From JAWKHR01 sp041394725 (GTDB taxonomy: Bacteria > Acidobacteriota > Vicinamibacteria > Vicinamibacterales > SCN-69-37): 64,000 bases of DNA. Of the stretch, positions 49,207 through 58,412 are shown one piece after another. Position 1 is the stretch's first letter; each line of letters opens with the position of its first letter. The DNA is taken from assembly GCA_041394725.1 (NCBI GenBank), contig JAWKHR010000013.1, forward strand, positions 1-64,000, in the 5' to 3' direction. The notes below the pieces were generated by a model that was not told where the DNA came from, did no database searches, and worked only from the letters and a program-made list of their open reading frames with translations. The translations under genes and the position numbers were made by a program.

Positions 49207-50990
49207 TGGAAAAGCGCGTCTTCCTGGCCATCTTCCTGAGCTTCGTGGTGCTCGCGCTCTACCAGATGTTCCTGGCGCCGCCGCCGGAACCGGCGCTGGT
49301 ACCGCCCGCCGCGTCCGGTCCCGCGAGCGCGGGGACGGGCGGCCCGGCGGCGCCCACCGGCCCGGCGCCGACGACGCCCCAGGCCGCGCCGGACACCGCC
49401 GCACCCGCCTCCGGGCGTGACGCCGCGACGCCGGTCCCCGCGACGGCCGAGGGCCCGCAGGCCGCGCCGCTCGTCGCCGACACGTCCGCGCGCGAGATCG
49501 TCGTCGAGACCGAGTACGTCCGCGCGGTGTTCGACACGCGCGGCGCCGTGCTGAAGAGCTGGCAGCTCAAGAAGTTCTCGCAGACGCAGGGCCAGACCGC
49601 ATTCCTCGAGCTGGTGCCGCCGGACCTGCCCGACGGATACGTCAAGCCGTTCACGCTCGCCACGACCGACGCGTCGCTCACGACGACGATGGCGCAGGCG
49701 CTCTTCAAGCCGAGTTCCGACGGCCCGTTGACGCTCGGCACCGCGGCCGGCACGCTGACGTTCCAGTACTCGGACACGTCCGGGCTGAACGTGCGGAAGA
49801 CGTTCCACTTCCAGCCGGAGGACAAGCCGTACCTGCTGAACGTGGAGGCCGCCATCGACGTGAAGGGCACCGCGCTGCCGGTGACGATTCGCTGGGGCCC
49901 CGCGCTCCACGACGGCCACCACCCGCGCGGCGCCCGCCAGGTGCCGGTCCGCGCGCTGCTCTTCCACGACGGGTCCGCCGAGCGCATTGCCGCCTCCACG
50001 CTGGCCGAGACGCCGCACTACGAGGGCGATTACGCGTTCGTGGGCGTCGACGAGCAGTACTTCATGACGACCGCCCTGCCGGGCGGCAAGCGGCTGTCGG
50101 TCGACTACGAGCCGATTTCCATCCCGTCGCCCGACCCCGGGGAGACGACGCCGCGCACGTTCATCGCCTACCGGCTGAATCTGCAGCCGGGCATGGGCGC
50201 GCTGCCCTTCTACCTCGGGCCGAAGGACTTCGACGTCCTGCGCGCGGTGGACCCGCAGTTCGTGCGCGCGATCGACTTCGGCATCTTCGCCTGGCTCGTG
50301 GTGCCGATGCTGCAGGCGCTCAAGTGGCTGCACGGCTACGTGGGCAACTACGGCTGGTCAATCGTGCTGCTCACGGTGCTGATCAACCTGGTGATGCTCC
50401 CGCTGCGGCACCGCAGCATGGTCTCGATGCGCAAGATGCAGGCCCTGCAGCCCGAGATCAAGGCGATCCAGGAGCGCTACGCGAAGTACAAGATCACCGA
50501 CCCCGAGCGCCAGAAGATGAACACGGAGATGATGGCGCTCTACAAGCAGAAGGGCGTCAACCCGGCCAGCGGCTGCGTGCCGATGCTGCTGACCATGCCG
50601 GTCCTCTTCGCCTTCTACGCGATGCTGCAGGTGGCGATCGAACTGCGCCACGCGCCCTTCTTCGGCTGGATCCACGACCTGTCCACCATGGACCCGTTCT
50701 ACGTGTGGCCGCTGCTCATGGGCGCGACGATGTTCTGGCAGCAGCGGATCACGCCGACCACGGCCGACCCGACCCAGGCGAAGATCTTCATGATGATGCC
50801 GGTGATCTTCACCTTCACCTTCCTGTGGTTCCCGGTCGGCCTCGTGATCTACTGGCTCACGAACAACCTGATGGCCATCGGCCAGCAGTACGTGACGAAC
50901 CGCCTGATGGGCACCCCGCCGGCCCGCGTGCTCCGCGCGAGCGGACCGCCGAAGGGCGGCCGGGCCGGCCCGGCGGGCGGCAGGTCGTAG
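49206..50990 (+). CDS. yidC: Membrane protein insertase YidC
   Basis: A 594-residue inner-membrane insertase. It begins with RVFLAIFLSFVVLALYQMFL (TM1), then a Pro/Ala-rich linker, a large periplasmic beta domain (about residues 95-365), and the conserved core: NYGWSIVLLTVLINLVMLPL (TM2), LTMPVLFAFYAMLQVAIELR, VWPLLMGATMFWQQ and a final FTFTFLWFPVGLVIYWLTNN. The charged groove hairpin LRHRSMVSMRKMQALQPEIK follows TM2. It inserts and folds membrane proteins with or without Sec. The tail is Arg/Gly-rich. Confidence 0.95.
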   Translation: MEKRVFLAIFLSFVVLALYQMFLAPPPEPALVPPAASGPASAGTGGPAAPTGPAPTTPQAAPDTAAPASGRDAATPVPATAEGPQAAPLVADTSAREIVVETEYVRAVFDTRGAVLKSWQLKKFSQTQGQTAFLELVPPDLPDGYVKPFTLATTDASLTTTMAQALFKPSSDGPLTLGTAAGTLTFQYSDTSGLNVRKTFHFQPEDKPYLLNVEAAIDVKGTALPVTIRWGPALHDGHHPRGARQVPVRALLFHDGSAERIAASTLAETPHYEGDYAFVGVDEQYFMTTALPGGKRLSVDYEPISIPSPDPGETTPRTFIAYRLNLQPGMGALPFYLGPKDFDVLRAVDPQFVRAIDFGIFAWLVVPMLQALKWLHGYVGNYGWSIVLLTVLINLVMLPLRHRSMVSMRKMQALQPEIKAIQERYAKYKITDPERQKMNTEMMALYKQKGVNPASGCVPMLLTMPVLFAFYAMLQVAIELRHAPFFGWIHDLSTMDPFYVWPLLMGATMFWQQRITPTTADPTQAKIFMMMPVIFTFTFLWFPVGLVIYWLTNNLMAIGQQYVTNRLMGTPPARVLRASGPPKGGRAGPAGGRS

Positions 50991-51002
50991 AATGCCCAGG
51001 AC

Positions 51003-51461
51003 ATGAGCCCAGATCTCGATACCCAGGTGCGGGAGTTCGTCCAGCAGGTCGTCGAGGCCATGGGCCTCTCGGTGGACGGCGAGTTCGAGGAGACCCCCGA
51101 CAACATCCGCCTGAACCTGACCGGCGACGATGCCGAGGTCCTGCTGCGTCGCAAGGGCGAGGCCCTCGACGCGCTGCAGGTGATCGTGAACACCGCGTTC
51201 CGTCGCGATGCCCGCGGCGACCGCCACTACGTCGTCGACGCGCTCGGCTACCGCAAGGGCAAGGACGAGGAGCTGCGGCAGATGGCGCGCTTCCTGATGG
51301 ACAAGGCGCTCACGACCGGCACGCCGCAGGAAGTCGGCCCGCTCAACCCGTACGCCCGGCGCCTCGTGCACCTCGAGGTCTCCGCGAACACCGCGTTGTC
51401 CTCCGAGAGCATCGGCGACGCCTTCCTCAAGACCGTCGTCATCTCCCGCAAGTCCGGCTGA
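51003..51461 (+). CDS. jag: Jag/KhpB-like RNA-binding protein (KH-R3H)
   Basis: A 152-residue protein with a KH-like part (RLNLTGDDAEVLLRRKGEALDALQVIVNTAF) and an R3H part (VGPLNPYARRLVHLEVSAN, with R-x3-H). The GxxG loop of classical KH domains is altered (RRKG), and the Jag-N domain of Firmicutes is absent. KhpB/Jag binds RNA and influences cell elongation and YidC partners in other bacteria. It follows yidC after 12 bases, with TAGAAT (50988-50993) upstream. Confidence 0.85.
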   Translation: MSPDLDTQVREFVQQVVEAMGLSVDGEFEETPDNIRLNLTGDDAEVLLRRKGEALDALQVIVNTAFRRDARGDRHYVVDALGYRKGKDEELRQMARFLMDKALTTGTPQEVGPLNPYARRLVHLEVSANTALSSESIGDAFLKTVVISRKSG

Positions 51462-51477
51462 GGCCGGCGCCAGCCCG

Positions 51478-52848
51478 GTGGCCTTCTCCACCGACGACAC
51501 GATCGTCGCGATTGCCACGCCCGACGGGCGCGGCGGCCTCGGCGTGGTCCGCGTGTCGGGGACGGACGCCGTCCGCCTCGTGTCCGGCAGCCTGGACCGG
51601 ACGGCCCCGCTCGAGCCGCGGCACGCGACCTTCGCGCACCTCATGGACCGGGTGACCGCGGTGCCGCGCGCCATCGACGAGGTCGTGGTCACCTGGTTCG
51701 CGGCGCCGGCGTCGTACACCGGCGAGGACGTCGTCGAGATCGCCGGGCACGGCAGCCCCGTCCTGCTCCGGCAGATCGTCGCCGGGTTGATCCGTGCCGG
51801 GGCGCGCCTCGCCGAGCCCGGCGAGTTCACGTTGCGCGCGTACCTCAACGGTCGCCTCGACCTCGTGCAGGCCGAGGCGGTCGCCGATCTCGTGGACGCC
51901 GTCACGCCGGCGCAGTCGCGCGCGGCCATGGATCAGCTGCAGGGCACGCTCACCGCCGACATCGGCCGCGCCGGCGCGGCGCTCTTCGACCTGGCCGCGC
52001 GGCTCGAGGCCTCGCTGGACTTCCCCGACGAGGGGTTCCACTTCATCACGCGCGAGGACGCCGTCGCGGCCGTGGAGGACGTGCGGCGGGCGATCGCGCG
52101 CCTCGTCGAGTCGGGCCGGCGGGGCCGGCTCATCCGCGAGGGGCGGCTCGTCGTGATCGCGGGACCGCCGAACGCCGGAAAGTCGAGCCTGTTCAACGCC
52201 CTGCTCGGGGCGTCGCGGTCGATCGTCACCGACGTGCCGGGCACCACCCGGGACGTGATCACGGAGCGGATCGACCTGGACGGCCTGCCCGTCACGCTGG
52301 TGGACACCGCCGGCCTCCGGCACGCCGAGGACGCGATCGAGGCGGAAGGCGTCGCGCGGGCACGGCAGGCGCGCGACGTCGCCGCGCTGACGGTGCTCGT
52401 GCTCGACGGATCGGCGCCGCCCGGCCGTCTCGAGCGGGAGGCACTCGATGACGTGCGAGCGCCGCGCGTGATCGTGGCGAGCAAGCTGGACCACGGCGTC
52501 GGCTGGCAGCCGGAAGCGCTGGGGTTGCCCCCGGCGGGCGTCGTCCGCACCTCGACGCAGACGGGCGAAGGCCTGGAGGCCCTGCGTGCGACCCTCCGGA
52601 CCGCGATGGGGCTGGGCGAAGATCTCGAGGAGACGCCGGCGGTGACCAACCTCCGTCACCTGACCCTGCTCGAGGAGGCGCACGCCGCCCTGGACCGTGC
52701 GGTGGAGGCGCTCGAGGCCGGGGCGACCGAGGAGATCGTGCTGGTGGAGCTCTCGGTCGCCCGCGAGGCGCTCGAGTCGATCACCGGCCGCCGGACCGCC
52801 GACGACCTGCTGCGGCACATCTTCACGCGGTTCTGCGTCGGCAAGTAG
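51478..52848 (+). CDS. mnmE: tRNA modification GTPase MnmE
   Basis: A 456-residue GTPase that, with MnmG, makes the 5-carboxymethylaminomethyl group on U34 of tRNAs. The N-terminal folate-binding domain has DTIVAIATPDGRGGLGVVRV and PGEFTLRAYLNGRLDLVQAE. The G domain holds GPPNAGKSSLFNALLG and VPGTTRDVITERI with DTAGLRHAEDAIE. The C-terminal FCVGK keeps the cysteine (Cys453) needed for activity. It starts with GTG 16 bases after jag. Confidence 0.95.
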   Translation: MAFSTDDTIVAIATPDGRGGLGVVRVSGTDAVRLVSGSLDRTAPLEPRHATFAHLMDRVTAVPRAIDEVVVTWFAAPASYTGEDVVEIAGHGSPVLLRQIVAGLIRAGARLAEPGEFTLRAYLNGRLDLVQAEAVADLVDAVTPAQSRAAMDQLQGTLTADIGRAGAALFDLAARLEASLDFPDEGFHFITREDAVAAVEDVRRAIARLVESGRRGRLIREGRLVVIAGPPNAGKSSLFNALLGASRSIVTDVPGTTRDVITERIDLDGLPVTLVDTAGLRHAEDAIEAEGVARARQARDVAALTVLVLDGSAPPGRLEREALDDVRAPRVIVASKLDHGVGWQPEALGLPPAGVVRTSTQTGEGLEALRATLRTAMGLGEDLEETPAVTNLRHLTLLEEAHAALDRAVEALEAGATEEIVLVELSVAREALESITGRRTADDLLRHIFTRFCVGK

Positions 52849-52871
52849 GCGGTCGGCCGGCGACTCCCCAC

Positions 52872-52877
52872 TACAAT
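52872..52877 (+). promoter_or_regulatory. -10 element TACAAT before mnmG
   Basis: TACAAT ends six bases before the mnmG GTG, in the 35-base gap after mnmE. If used, the message would be leaderless. No -35 is seen. Confidence 0.4.
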
Positions 52878-52883
52878 CGGAGC

Positions 52884-54710
52884 GTGCCCGCTCCCGACTT
52901 CGAGGTCATCGTCATCGGCGCCGGTCACGCCGGGTGCGAGGCGGCCTGGGCGGCGGCGCGCCTGGGCTGCCGCGTCGGCCTGTGCACGCTCTCGGCCGAC
53001 ACGGTGGCGTTGATGCCCTGCAACCCGGCGATCGGCGGCACGGCCAAGGGACACCTCGTGCGCGAGATCGACGCGCTCGGCGGATTGATGGGCCGGGCGA
53101 TCGACGCGACGGGCATCCAGTTCAAGCTGCTGAACCGCAGTCGCGGACCGGCTGTCTGGTCGCCACGCGCGCAGGCCGACAAGCGGCGATACGGCCGGTG
53201 GGTCCGCGCGGCCCTGGAGGCGGAGCCGAACATCTCCTGGCTGCTCCGCCGTGCTGGCCGGGTGCTGACGGAGGGCGGGCGCGTCACCGGGCTGGCCTTC
53301 GAGGACGGCGACGCCGTGACGTGTGATGCGCTGGTCATCACGACCGGCACGTTCCTGAACGGCCTCGTGCACGTGGGCGACGAGCAGCGGCCGGCCGGCC
53401 GTGCCGATGAACCGCCGACGCGCGAGCTTGCGAGGTCGCTCGCCGGTTTCGGCTTCACGATGGGTCGCCTGAAGACGGGGACCCCGCCGAGGTTGAGCCG
53501 GCGCAGTCTCGACCTGTCGCGGTTTCCCGCCGACGAAGGCGACGATCCGATCGTGCCGTTCTCGTTCGTGAGCGGCGACATGCGCCGCGAGCAGATCGTC
53601 TGTCACCTGATCCACACGACCGATCGCGTGCACGATCTGGTGCGCGCGAACATCGACCGATCGCCCCTCTTCAACGGGCAGATCACCGGCATCGGCCCGC
53701 GCTACTGCCCCTCGCTCGAGGACAAGGTGATGCGCTTCCCGGACAAGGAGCGTCACCAGATCTTCCTCGAGCCGGAAGGCGTGGACGTGGACGAGGTCTA
53801 CGTGAACGGCCTCTCGATGAGCCTGCCTCGTGAGACGCAGGCGGCGATCGTGCGCGCGCTGCCCGGGCTCGAGGACGCCGAGATCCTGCGATTTGCCTAC
53901 GCAGTGGAATACGACTTCGTGCAGCCGACCGAGCTGGATCGCACGCTCGAGGCAAAACGCGTGGCCGGGCTCTTCCTGGCCGGCCAGATCAACGGAACCT
54001 CCGGGTACGAGGAGGCGGCCGCGCAGGGGCTCGTGGCCGGTGTCAACGCCGCGTGCGGCGCGGTCGGCCGCGCGCCGATGGTGCTCGGACGCGACGAGGC
54101 CTACATCGGCATCCTCGTCGACGACCTGGTCACGCGCGGGTGCCTGGAACCGTATCGGATGTTCACGTCGCGCGCCGAGCACCGGCTGCGGCTGCGAATC
54201 GACAATGCGGACCTGCGGCTGACGCCGATCGGCCGCGACGTGGGGCTCGTCGACGATGCGCGGTGGGCGGTGTTCGAGGCGCGGGTCGGACGCCTGGAGC
54301 GCAACCGGGCGCTGGCGGAGCGCGCGAAGGTCGGCAAGGGCAGCGCTCGGGTGACGGTGGCCCAGGCGCTCGGGCGCCCTGGCGTAACGCTGGACAACGT
54401 CGGCGCGGATTCAGCGTTCCGCATCGAGACGGACCCGGTGCGTGGTGACCTGGACACCTCCACGCTCGAGGCCGAGTGCCGGTATCGTGGCTACCTCAAG
54501 CGCCACGAGGCCCAGCTCGCGCGGGCTCGGGCGCAGGAGGCGAGGGCGATCCCTCCTGGCTTCGAGTACGCCGGAATCCCCGGGCTGTCCCGCGAGGTGG
54601 CCCAGCGGCTCGGCGAGGTGCGGCCGGCGACCCTGGGCCAGGCGGCACGGGTGCCCGGTGTCACCCCCGCGGCGGTGGCCATCGTGGCGGCCCGGGTCGT
54701 GCGGGACTGA
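52884..54710 (+). CDS. mnmG: tRNA U34 carboxymethylaminomethyl synthase MnmG (GidA)
   Basis: A 608-residue FAD enzyme partner of MnmE. The FAD-binding VIVIGAGHAGCEAAWAAARL opens the protein; CNPAIGGTAKGHLVREIDAL, GRLKTGTPPRLSRRSLDLSR and RYCPSLEDKVMRFPDKERHQ are conserved, and GQINGTSGYEEAAAQGL is the signature before the C-terminal helical domain. It acts on tRNA in the cytoplasm. The GTG at 52884 starts the usual N-terminus. Confidence 0.96.
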   Translation: MPAPDFEVIVIGAGHAGCEAAWAAARLGCRVGLCTLSADTVALMPCNPAIGGTAKGHLVREIDALGGLMGRAIDATGIQFKLLNRSRGPAVWSPRAQADKRRYGRWVRAALEAEPNISWLLRRAGRVLTEGGRVTGLAFEDGDAVTCDALVITTGTFLNGLVHVGDEQRPAGRADEPPTRELARSLAGFGFTMGRLKTGTPPRLSRRSLDLSRFPADEGDDPIVPFSFVSGDMRREQIVCHLIHTTDRVHDLVRANIDRSPLFNGQITGIGPRYCPSLEDKVMRFPDKERHQIFLEPEGVDVDEVYVNGLSMSLPRETQAAIVRALPGLEDAEILRFAYAVEYDFVQPTELDRTLEAKRVAGLFLAGQINGTSGYEEAAAQGLVAGVNAACGAVGRAPMVLGRDEAYIGILVDDLVTRGCLEPYRMFTSRAEHRLRLRIDNADLRLTPIGRDVGLVDDARWAVFEARVGRLERNRALAERAKVGKGSARVTVAQALGRPGVTLDNVGADSAFRIETDPVRGDLDTSTLEAECRYRGYLKRHEAQLARARAQEARAIPPGFEYAGIPGLSREVAQRLGEVRPATLGQAARVPGVTPAAVAIVAARVVRD

Positions 54711-54785
54711 CCGGCGGCCACGGTTTTTCCCTGTTTTCACAGGCACGTTCTGGCGGCGGCCGGGCGGGCGGACGAGAATTGAGGT

Positions 54786-55436
54786 GTGCCCGCTGGGGGA
54801 GTCGCCGCGAGGATTCGTCGCCGGGCCGGCCGGGCCGGGATCGAGACAGGTCCGGAGCTGGCCGGGTCGCTGGAGGCGTATCTCGACCTGCTCTCCCGCT
54901 GGAATCGCCGGATCAATCTGACCGCGCTGCAGCTCGAGCCACTCTCGGATCAGGCGGTGGACCGGCTCATCGTGGAGCCGCTGGTCGCCTCGCGCCGGGT
55001 GCGTCCCGAGGATCGGCTGGCGATCGACATCGGAAGCGGGGGCGGGTCGCCGGCGATTCCGCTGCGGCTGGCGTGTCCGGGTCTGCGGCTGGTGATGACT
55101 GAGATCAAGGTGCGCAAGTCCGCGTTCCTGCGTGAAGTCGTGCGCCAGCTGGGCTTGACGGACGTCGAGGTGGCGAACGTGCGCTACGAGGAGCTGCTGG
55201 CCCGGGCGGACCTGCACGAGGCGGCCGATATTGTCTCGGTCCGCGCGGTCAGGCCTGATGCGGCGCTCTGGTCGGCGATTCGGGGTCTGCTCAGGCCTGG
55301 TGGCCGACTCTTCTGGTTCACGACGACGGAGGCTCGTCAGCCTGCCTTGAATTGGTCGTTCAACCAAATACATTCTGACAGGCTTGGTGCTTCAGCGTCA
55401 AGAAGCGAACTTGTCGTCGCTGAGATTGTCCGATAG
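54786..55436 (+). CDS. rsmG: 16S rRNA (guanine527-N7)-methyltransferase
   Basis: A 216-residue class I methyltransferase that methylates G527 of 16S rRNA; loss gives low-level streptomycin resistance in other bacteria. SRWNRRINLTAL and DIGSGGGSPAIPLRLACPG (motif I, residues 81-90 at its start) are typical, with KVRKSAFLREVVRQLGL and IVSVRAVRP further on. The 3' end becomes less GC-rich, continuing into the spacer before parA. It starts with GTG 75 bases after mnmG. Confidence 0.93.
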   Translation: MPAGGVAARIRRRAGRAGIETGPELAGSLEAYLDLLSRWNRRINLTALQLEPLSDQAVDRLIVEPLVASRRVRPEDRLAIDIGSGGGSPAIPLRLACPGLRLVMTEIKVRKSAFLREVVRQLGLTDVEVANVRYEELLARADLHEAADIVSVRAVRPDAALWSAIRGLLRPGGRLFWFTTTEARQPALNWSFNQIHSDRLGASASRSELVVAEIVR

Positions 55437-55962
55437 ACGGTCGCCTGCGCCCATCGAGGGAAGCGACGGGTCGATGTGATTGGTGCTCATCCGTCCCATC
55501 AACCTTGTCCTGGCAAGGCACTGGCTCGAGTATCGACAGGCCAACAAGAACGTCGCGCATCCAAGCCAGGTTCAGACAGAGCCTCATCCCAGGTAGCTCG
55601 CCGTAGATGATTCTGGCCAGGTCTCGAACGAATCCCTTTCGAGACGATGTTCGACATTCATACCGACGACGACGGTGGACATACCAGCCAGGGATGTCCC
55701 AAGTCTGGCGCCTGTGGCGTCAAGACAGATGGTTTCAAACATGGCCACGCTTTGACAGCGCGGTTCGCCAGGCGAGCCACACAGCAGGCTGGTCATGGTG
55801 CAAGCTCCTCACACCACCCTGCGCGTGTCGAACACCTGCTGCAATTGGCACATGCGCAAGGCTCATTCGACTCGAACGCACGGCTTGACAAGCGGCACAG
55901 CTGGCCGTCCCCATGCTGCCCTTCACCCCTGCTCGTTCAAGGTCATCGTCGCTCTCACGACC
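55437..55962. other. rsmG-parS interval without a convincing gene
   Basis: This roughly 520-base stretch has lower GC than its neighbours and several short overlapping frames on both strands (for example 55647-55991 plus and 55584-55796 minus), none with a recognisable domain, a good ribosome site or typical codon use. A weak hairpin CATCGA/TCGATG lies at 55452-55476. It may be a spacer, a degraded gene or a short foreign fragment. Confidence 0.5.
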
Positions 55963-55978
55963 TGTTCCACGTGGAACA
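55963..55978. other. parS site 1 (perfect)
   Basis: TGTTCCACGTGGAACA is a perfect 16-bp palindrome matching the parS consensus bound by ParB. It lies about 165 bases upstream of the parA start. Confidence 0.92.
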
Positions 55979-56000
55979 TGGCCTGGCCTAGTTGACTGGA

Positions 56001-56016
56001 TGTTCCACGTGGAACG
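56001..56016. other. parS site 2 (one base off)
   Basis: TGTTCCACGTGGAACG differs from site 1 only at the last base, and its centre is 38 bases away. Paired sites near parAB fit a local ParB loading centre close to the origin. Confidence 0.85.
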
Positions 56017-56142
56017 TCAGCATGACTTCCGACTGGGCAAATGGCGTCGAGACGCCTGACTGGACATGTTGGGGCTTGATTCCTGGACGCTATCAGAAAA
56101 GAATAGCTCTTCAGGCCTCGCAAATACTTTTTGTTGGGTTGT

Positions 56143-57378
56143 ATGACCAAATACGCCAGGATCGTCACCATCGCCAACCAGAAAGGCGGCGTCGCCAAGA
56201 CCACCACCGCCATCAACCTGGCGGCATCCCTGGCCCTCGCCAGCAAGCGTGTCCTGCTCGTCGACCTCGATCCCCAGGCCAACCTGACGAGCGGTGTCGG
56301 GCAGAAAGGTCGCGCCGCCTCCGGCGGCACCGTCTATGACGCGCTGACCCGCGACGACCTCGCGCCGCGCGCGGCGATCCTCCAGACCGGCGTCGACAAC
56401 CTCGCGATCGTCCCCGCCGACCGCAACCTCACCGGTGCCGAGATCGAACTCGTCGAACTGCCCGAACGCGAGTACCGGCTTCGTCGCCTGCTCGACGCCC
56501 TGCGAACCGACTACGACTACATCTTCATCGACACGCCGCCGTCGCTCGGCCTCCTCACGCTCAACGCGCTCGTCGCCGCCGACACGATCCTCATCCCCCT
56601 CAACTGCGAGTACTTCGCCCTCGAGGGCATCGCCGACCTGCTCTCCACCGTCGAACGCGTCCGCGCCGCGCTCAACCCCGACCTCGCCATCGAGGGCGTC
56701 CTCCTCACCATGTACGACGAACGCACCAACCTCGGTCAGCAGGTGAGTGGGAACATCCGCGACTTCTTCGGCGAGAAGGTCTATCGCACGGTCATCCCGA
56801 GAAACATCCGGCTGGGCGAGGCGCCGAGCCACGGCCTGCCCGTCATCCTCTACGACGCGCGCTCGCGCGGGGCCGATGCCTACGTCGCGCTCGCCCACGA
56901 GTTCATCGGACGCACGCAACCCGCGCCGGTGGAACCGGCCGCCAGGCCGGAAGCCGCCGACACCGGCACACCGGCCGAAGCCGAGACAGGCGCCGACGCC
57001 GAGCCGACCGCCGCGTTCGAAACGCCCTCGGCCGCAGACGTGATCCCGGCCACCAGGACACCCGCTTCGACCGCCACGCCAACGGCCGCGACACCGGAAG
57101 CCGAGACATCGTCCGCCGATCAGCCGGACTCCGGCAGTCCGGAGACAGCGGAGCAGGAAGACCAGGCCGCGAACGGCGATGGCGACCCCCACGCGTCGCC
57201 ACAACCATCGTCGCCCCGGGCCCTCGCCGTGGCGTCCGCGACGCCTGCCGCCGCGCAGCACGAACCTGCCGCCGCGCAGCACGAACCTGCCGCGACCAGT
57301 TCCACGGTGCCAGGCCCGGCGTCTCCCGCAACGACCGATCCCCCCGCGCCGCCGACGCCCGACGACGATCGCGAGTAG
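56143..57378 (+). CDS. parA: ParA/Soj chromosome-partition ATPase with long C-terminal tail
   Basis: A 411-residue ParA. The deviant Walker A NQKGGVAKTTTAINLAA has the signature Lys14 and Lys19; DLDPQANLTSGVG, FIDTPPSLGLLTLNALVAAD and VIPRNIRLGEAPSHGLPVIL complete the ATPase core, which ends near residue 255. The remaining 153 residues are low-complexity (Ala/Pro/Thr/Glu) with a 21-base tandem repeat (57247-57288, AAAQHEP twice), so they are probably disordered; ordinary Soj proteins lack this. I start at ATG 56143 rather than TTG 56131. It moves origin-bound ParB complexes with parB and the parS sites. Confidence 0.95.
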   Translation: MTKYARIVTIANQKGGVAKTTTAINLAASLALASKRVLLVDLDPQANLTSGVGQKGRAASGGTVYDALTRDDLAPRAAILQTGVDNLAIVPADRNLTGAEIELVELPEREYRLRRLLDALRTDYDYIFIDTPPSLGLLTLNALVAADTILIPLNCEYFALEGIADLLSTVERVRAALNPDLAIEGVLLTMYDERTNLGQQVSGNIRDFFGEKVYRTVIPRNIRLGEAPSHGLPVILYDARSRGADAYVALAHEFIGRTQPAPVEPAARPEAADTGTPAEAETGADAEPTAAFETPSAADVIPATRTPASTATPTAATPEAETSSADQPDSGSPETAEQEDQAANGDGDPHASPQPSSPRALAVASATPAAAQHEPAAAQHEPAATSSTVPGPASPATTDPPAPPTPDDDRE

Positions 57379-57420
57379 ATGCGCGTGGGCAGCAGATGAG
57401 CGTGAGCAGAGGAGTCAACC

Positions 57421-58359
57421 ATGGCTGAGAAACGCCCGGCTCTCGGACGGGGACTGAGCGCCCTGATTCCGCCGATGCACCCGCCGGCTCCAACGCCCGC
57501 ACCGCCCGCCGCCGCGCCGCCGGTGGAACCGTCGGCCGATCCGGCGGAACCGACCGCCACCGCCGCCGCCACGCCGCCCGCCACACGCGCGCCGCAGGAG
57601 GTCGACATCGATCTGCTGACGCCGAACCCGCGCCAGCCGCGCACCGACATGGACGAGCAGCGCCTCGAGGAACTCGCGCAGTCCATCCGCGCCAACGGCG
57701 TGCTGCAGCCGGTGCTGGTGCGCCGCGCCGGCACGCGATTCGAGATCGTCGCCGGTGAACGCCGATGGCGCGCGGCCCAGCGCGCCGGGCTGCTCAAGGT
57801 TCCGGTGACGGTCCGCGACATCCCCGACGACAAGCTGCTCGAGGTCGCGCTCGTGGAAAACATCCAGCGCGAGAACCTCAACGCCATCGAGGAAGCCCAG
57901 GCCTACCGCCGCCTGAGCGAGGATCTCCACCTGAGCCAGGAGCACATCGCCACCGCGGTGGGGAAGGACCGGGCGACCGTCGCGAACTACATGCGACTGC
58001 TGCGACTGCCCGCCGAGGTCCGCGGCGAGGTGGCCGCGGGCACGCTCTCGATGGGACACGCGCGCGCGCTGCTCACGCTGCCGGATGAAGCCGCGCAGCG
58101 CCGCGTCGCGCGCGACGTCGTGTCGCGCGGCCTGTCCGTGCGCGAGACCGAGGCGCTCGTCAAGCGCGCGACCACGCCGCCGGTCCCGCCCACGCCGCAC
58201 GTCGCCGATCCCAATACCCGCGCCGCCGAGGATCAGTTGAAGCGCGCCCTCGGCGCCCGCGTGCGAATCGCCCGCCGCGGCCGCGGCGGCCGCATCGAGA
58301 TCGATTTCGCCTCCGAGGACGAATTGCAGCGGCTGTTTGAAATGATCATCGGGAACTGA
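57421..58359 (+). CDS. parB: ParB/Spo0J chromosome-partition protein
   Basis: A 312-residue CTP-dependent DNA-binding protein. RPALGRGLSALIP opens it, then a Pro/Ala-rich linker (20-58). The ParB/Srx domain has PNPRQPRTDMDEQRL, the arginine-patch GERRWRAAQRAGL (112-124) and VENIQRENLNAIEEAQAY. The helix-turn-helix region follows (HLSQEHIATAVGKDRATVAN). A C-terminal dimer domain ends with DFASEDELQRLFEMIIG. It loads on the two parS sites. A GAGGAG ribosome site precedes the ATG, 42 bases after parA. Confidence 0.96.
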   Translation: MAEKRPALGRGLSALIPPMHPPAPTPAPPAAAPPVEPSADPAEPTATAAATPPATRAPQEVDIDLLTPNPRQPRTDMDEQRLEELAQSIRANGVLQPVLVRRAGTRFEIVAGERRWRAAQRAGLLKVPVTVRDIPDDKLLEVALVENIQRENLNAIEEAQAYRRLSEDLHLSQEHIATAVGKDRATVANYMRLLRLPAEVRGEVAAGTLSMGHARALLTLPDEAAQRRVARDVVSRGLSVRETEALVKRATTPPVPPTPHVADPNTRAAEDQLKRALGARVRIARRGRGGRIEIDFASEDELQRLFEMIIGN

Positions 58360-58412
58360 GATTCTCGACAGGGCGGCCCACCCCGCCGGATCCAACGCCG
58401 GGAGACAGCGCC

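Noticed and set aside
55647..55991. Small plus-strand frame (114 residues) before parS
   Set aside because: It overlaps the parS site, lacks a ribosome site and shows no domain; it may be chance in a lower-GC spacer.
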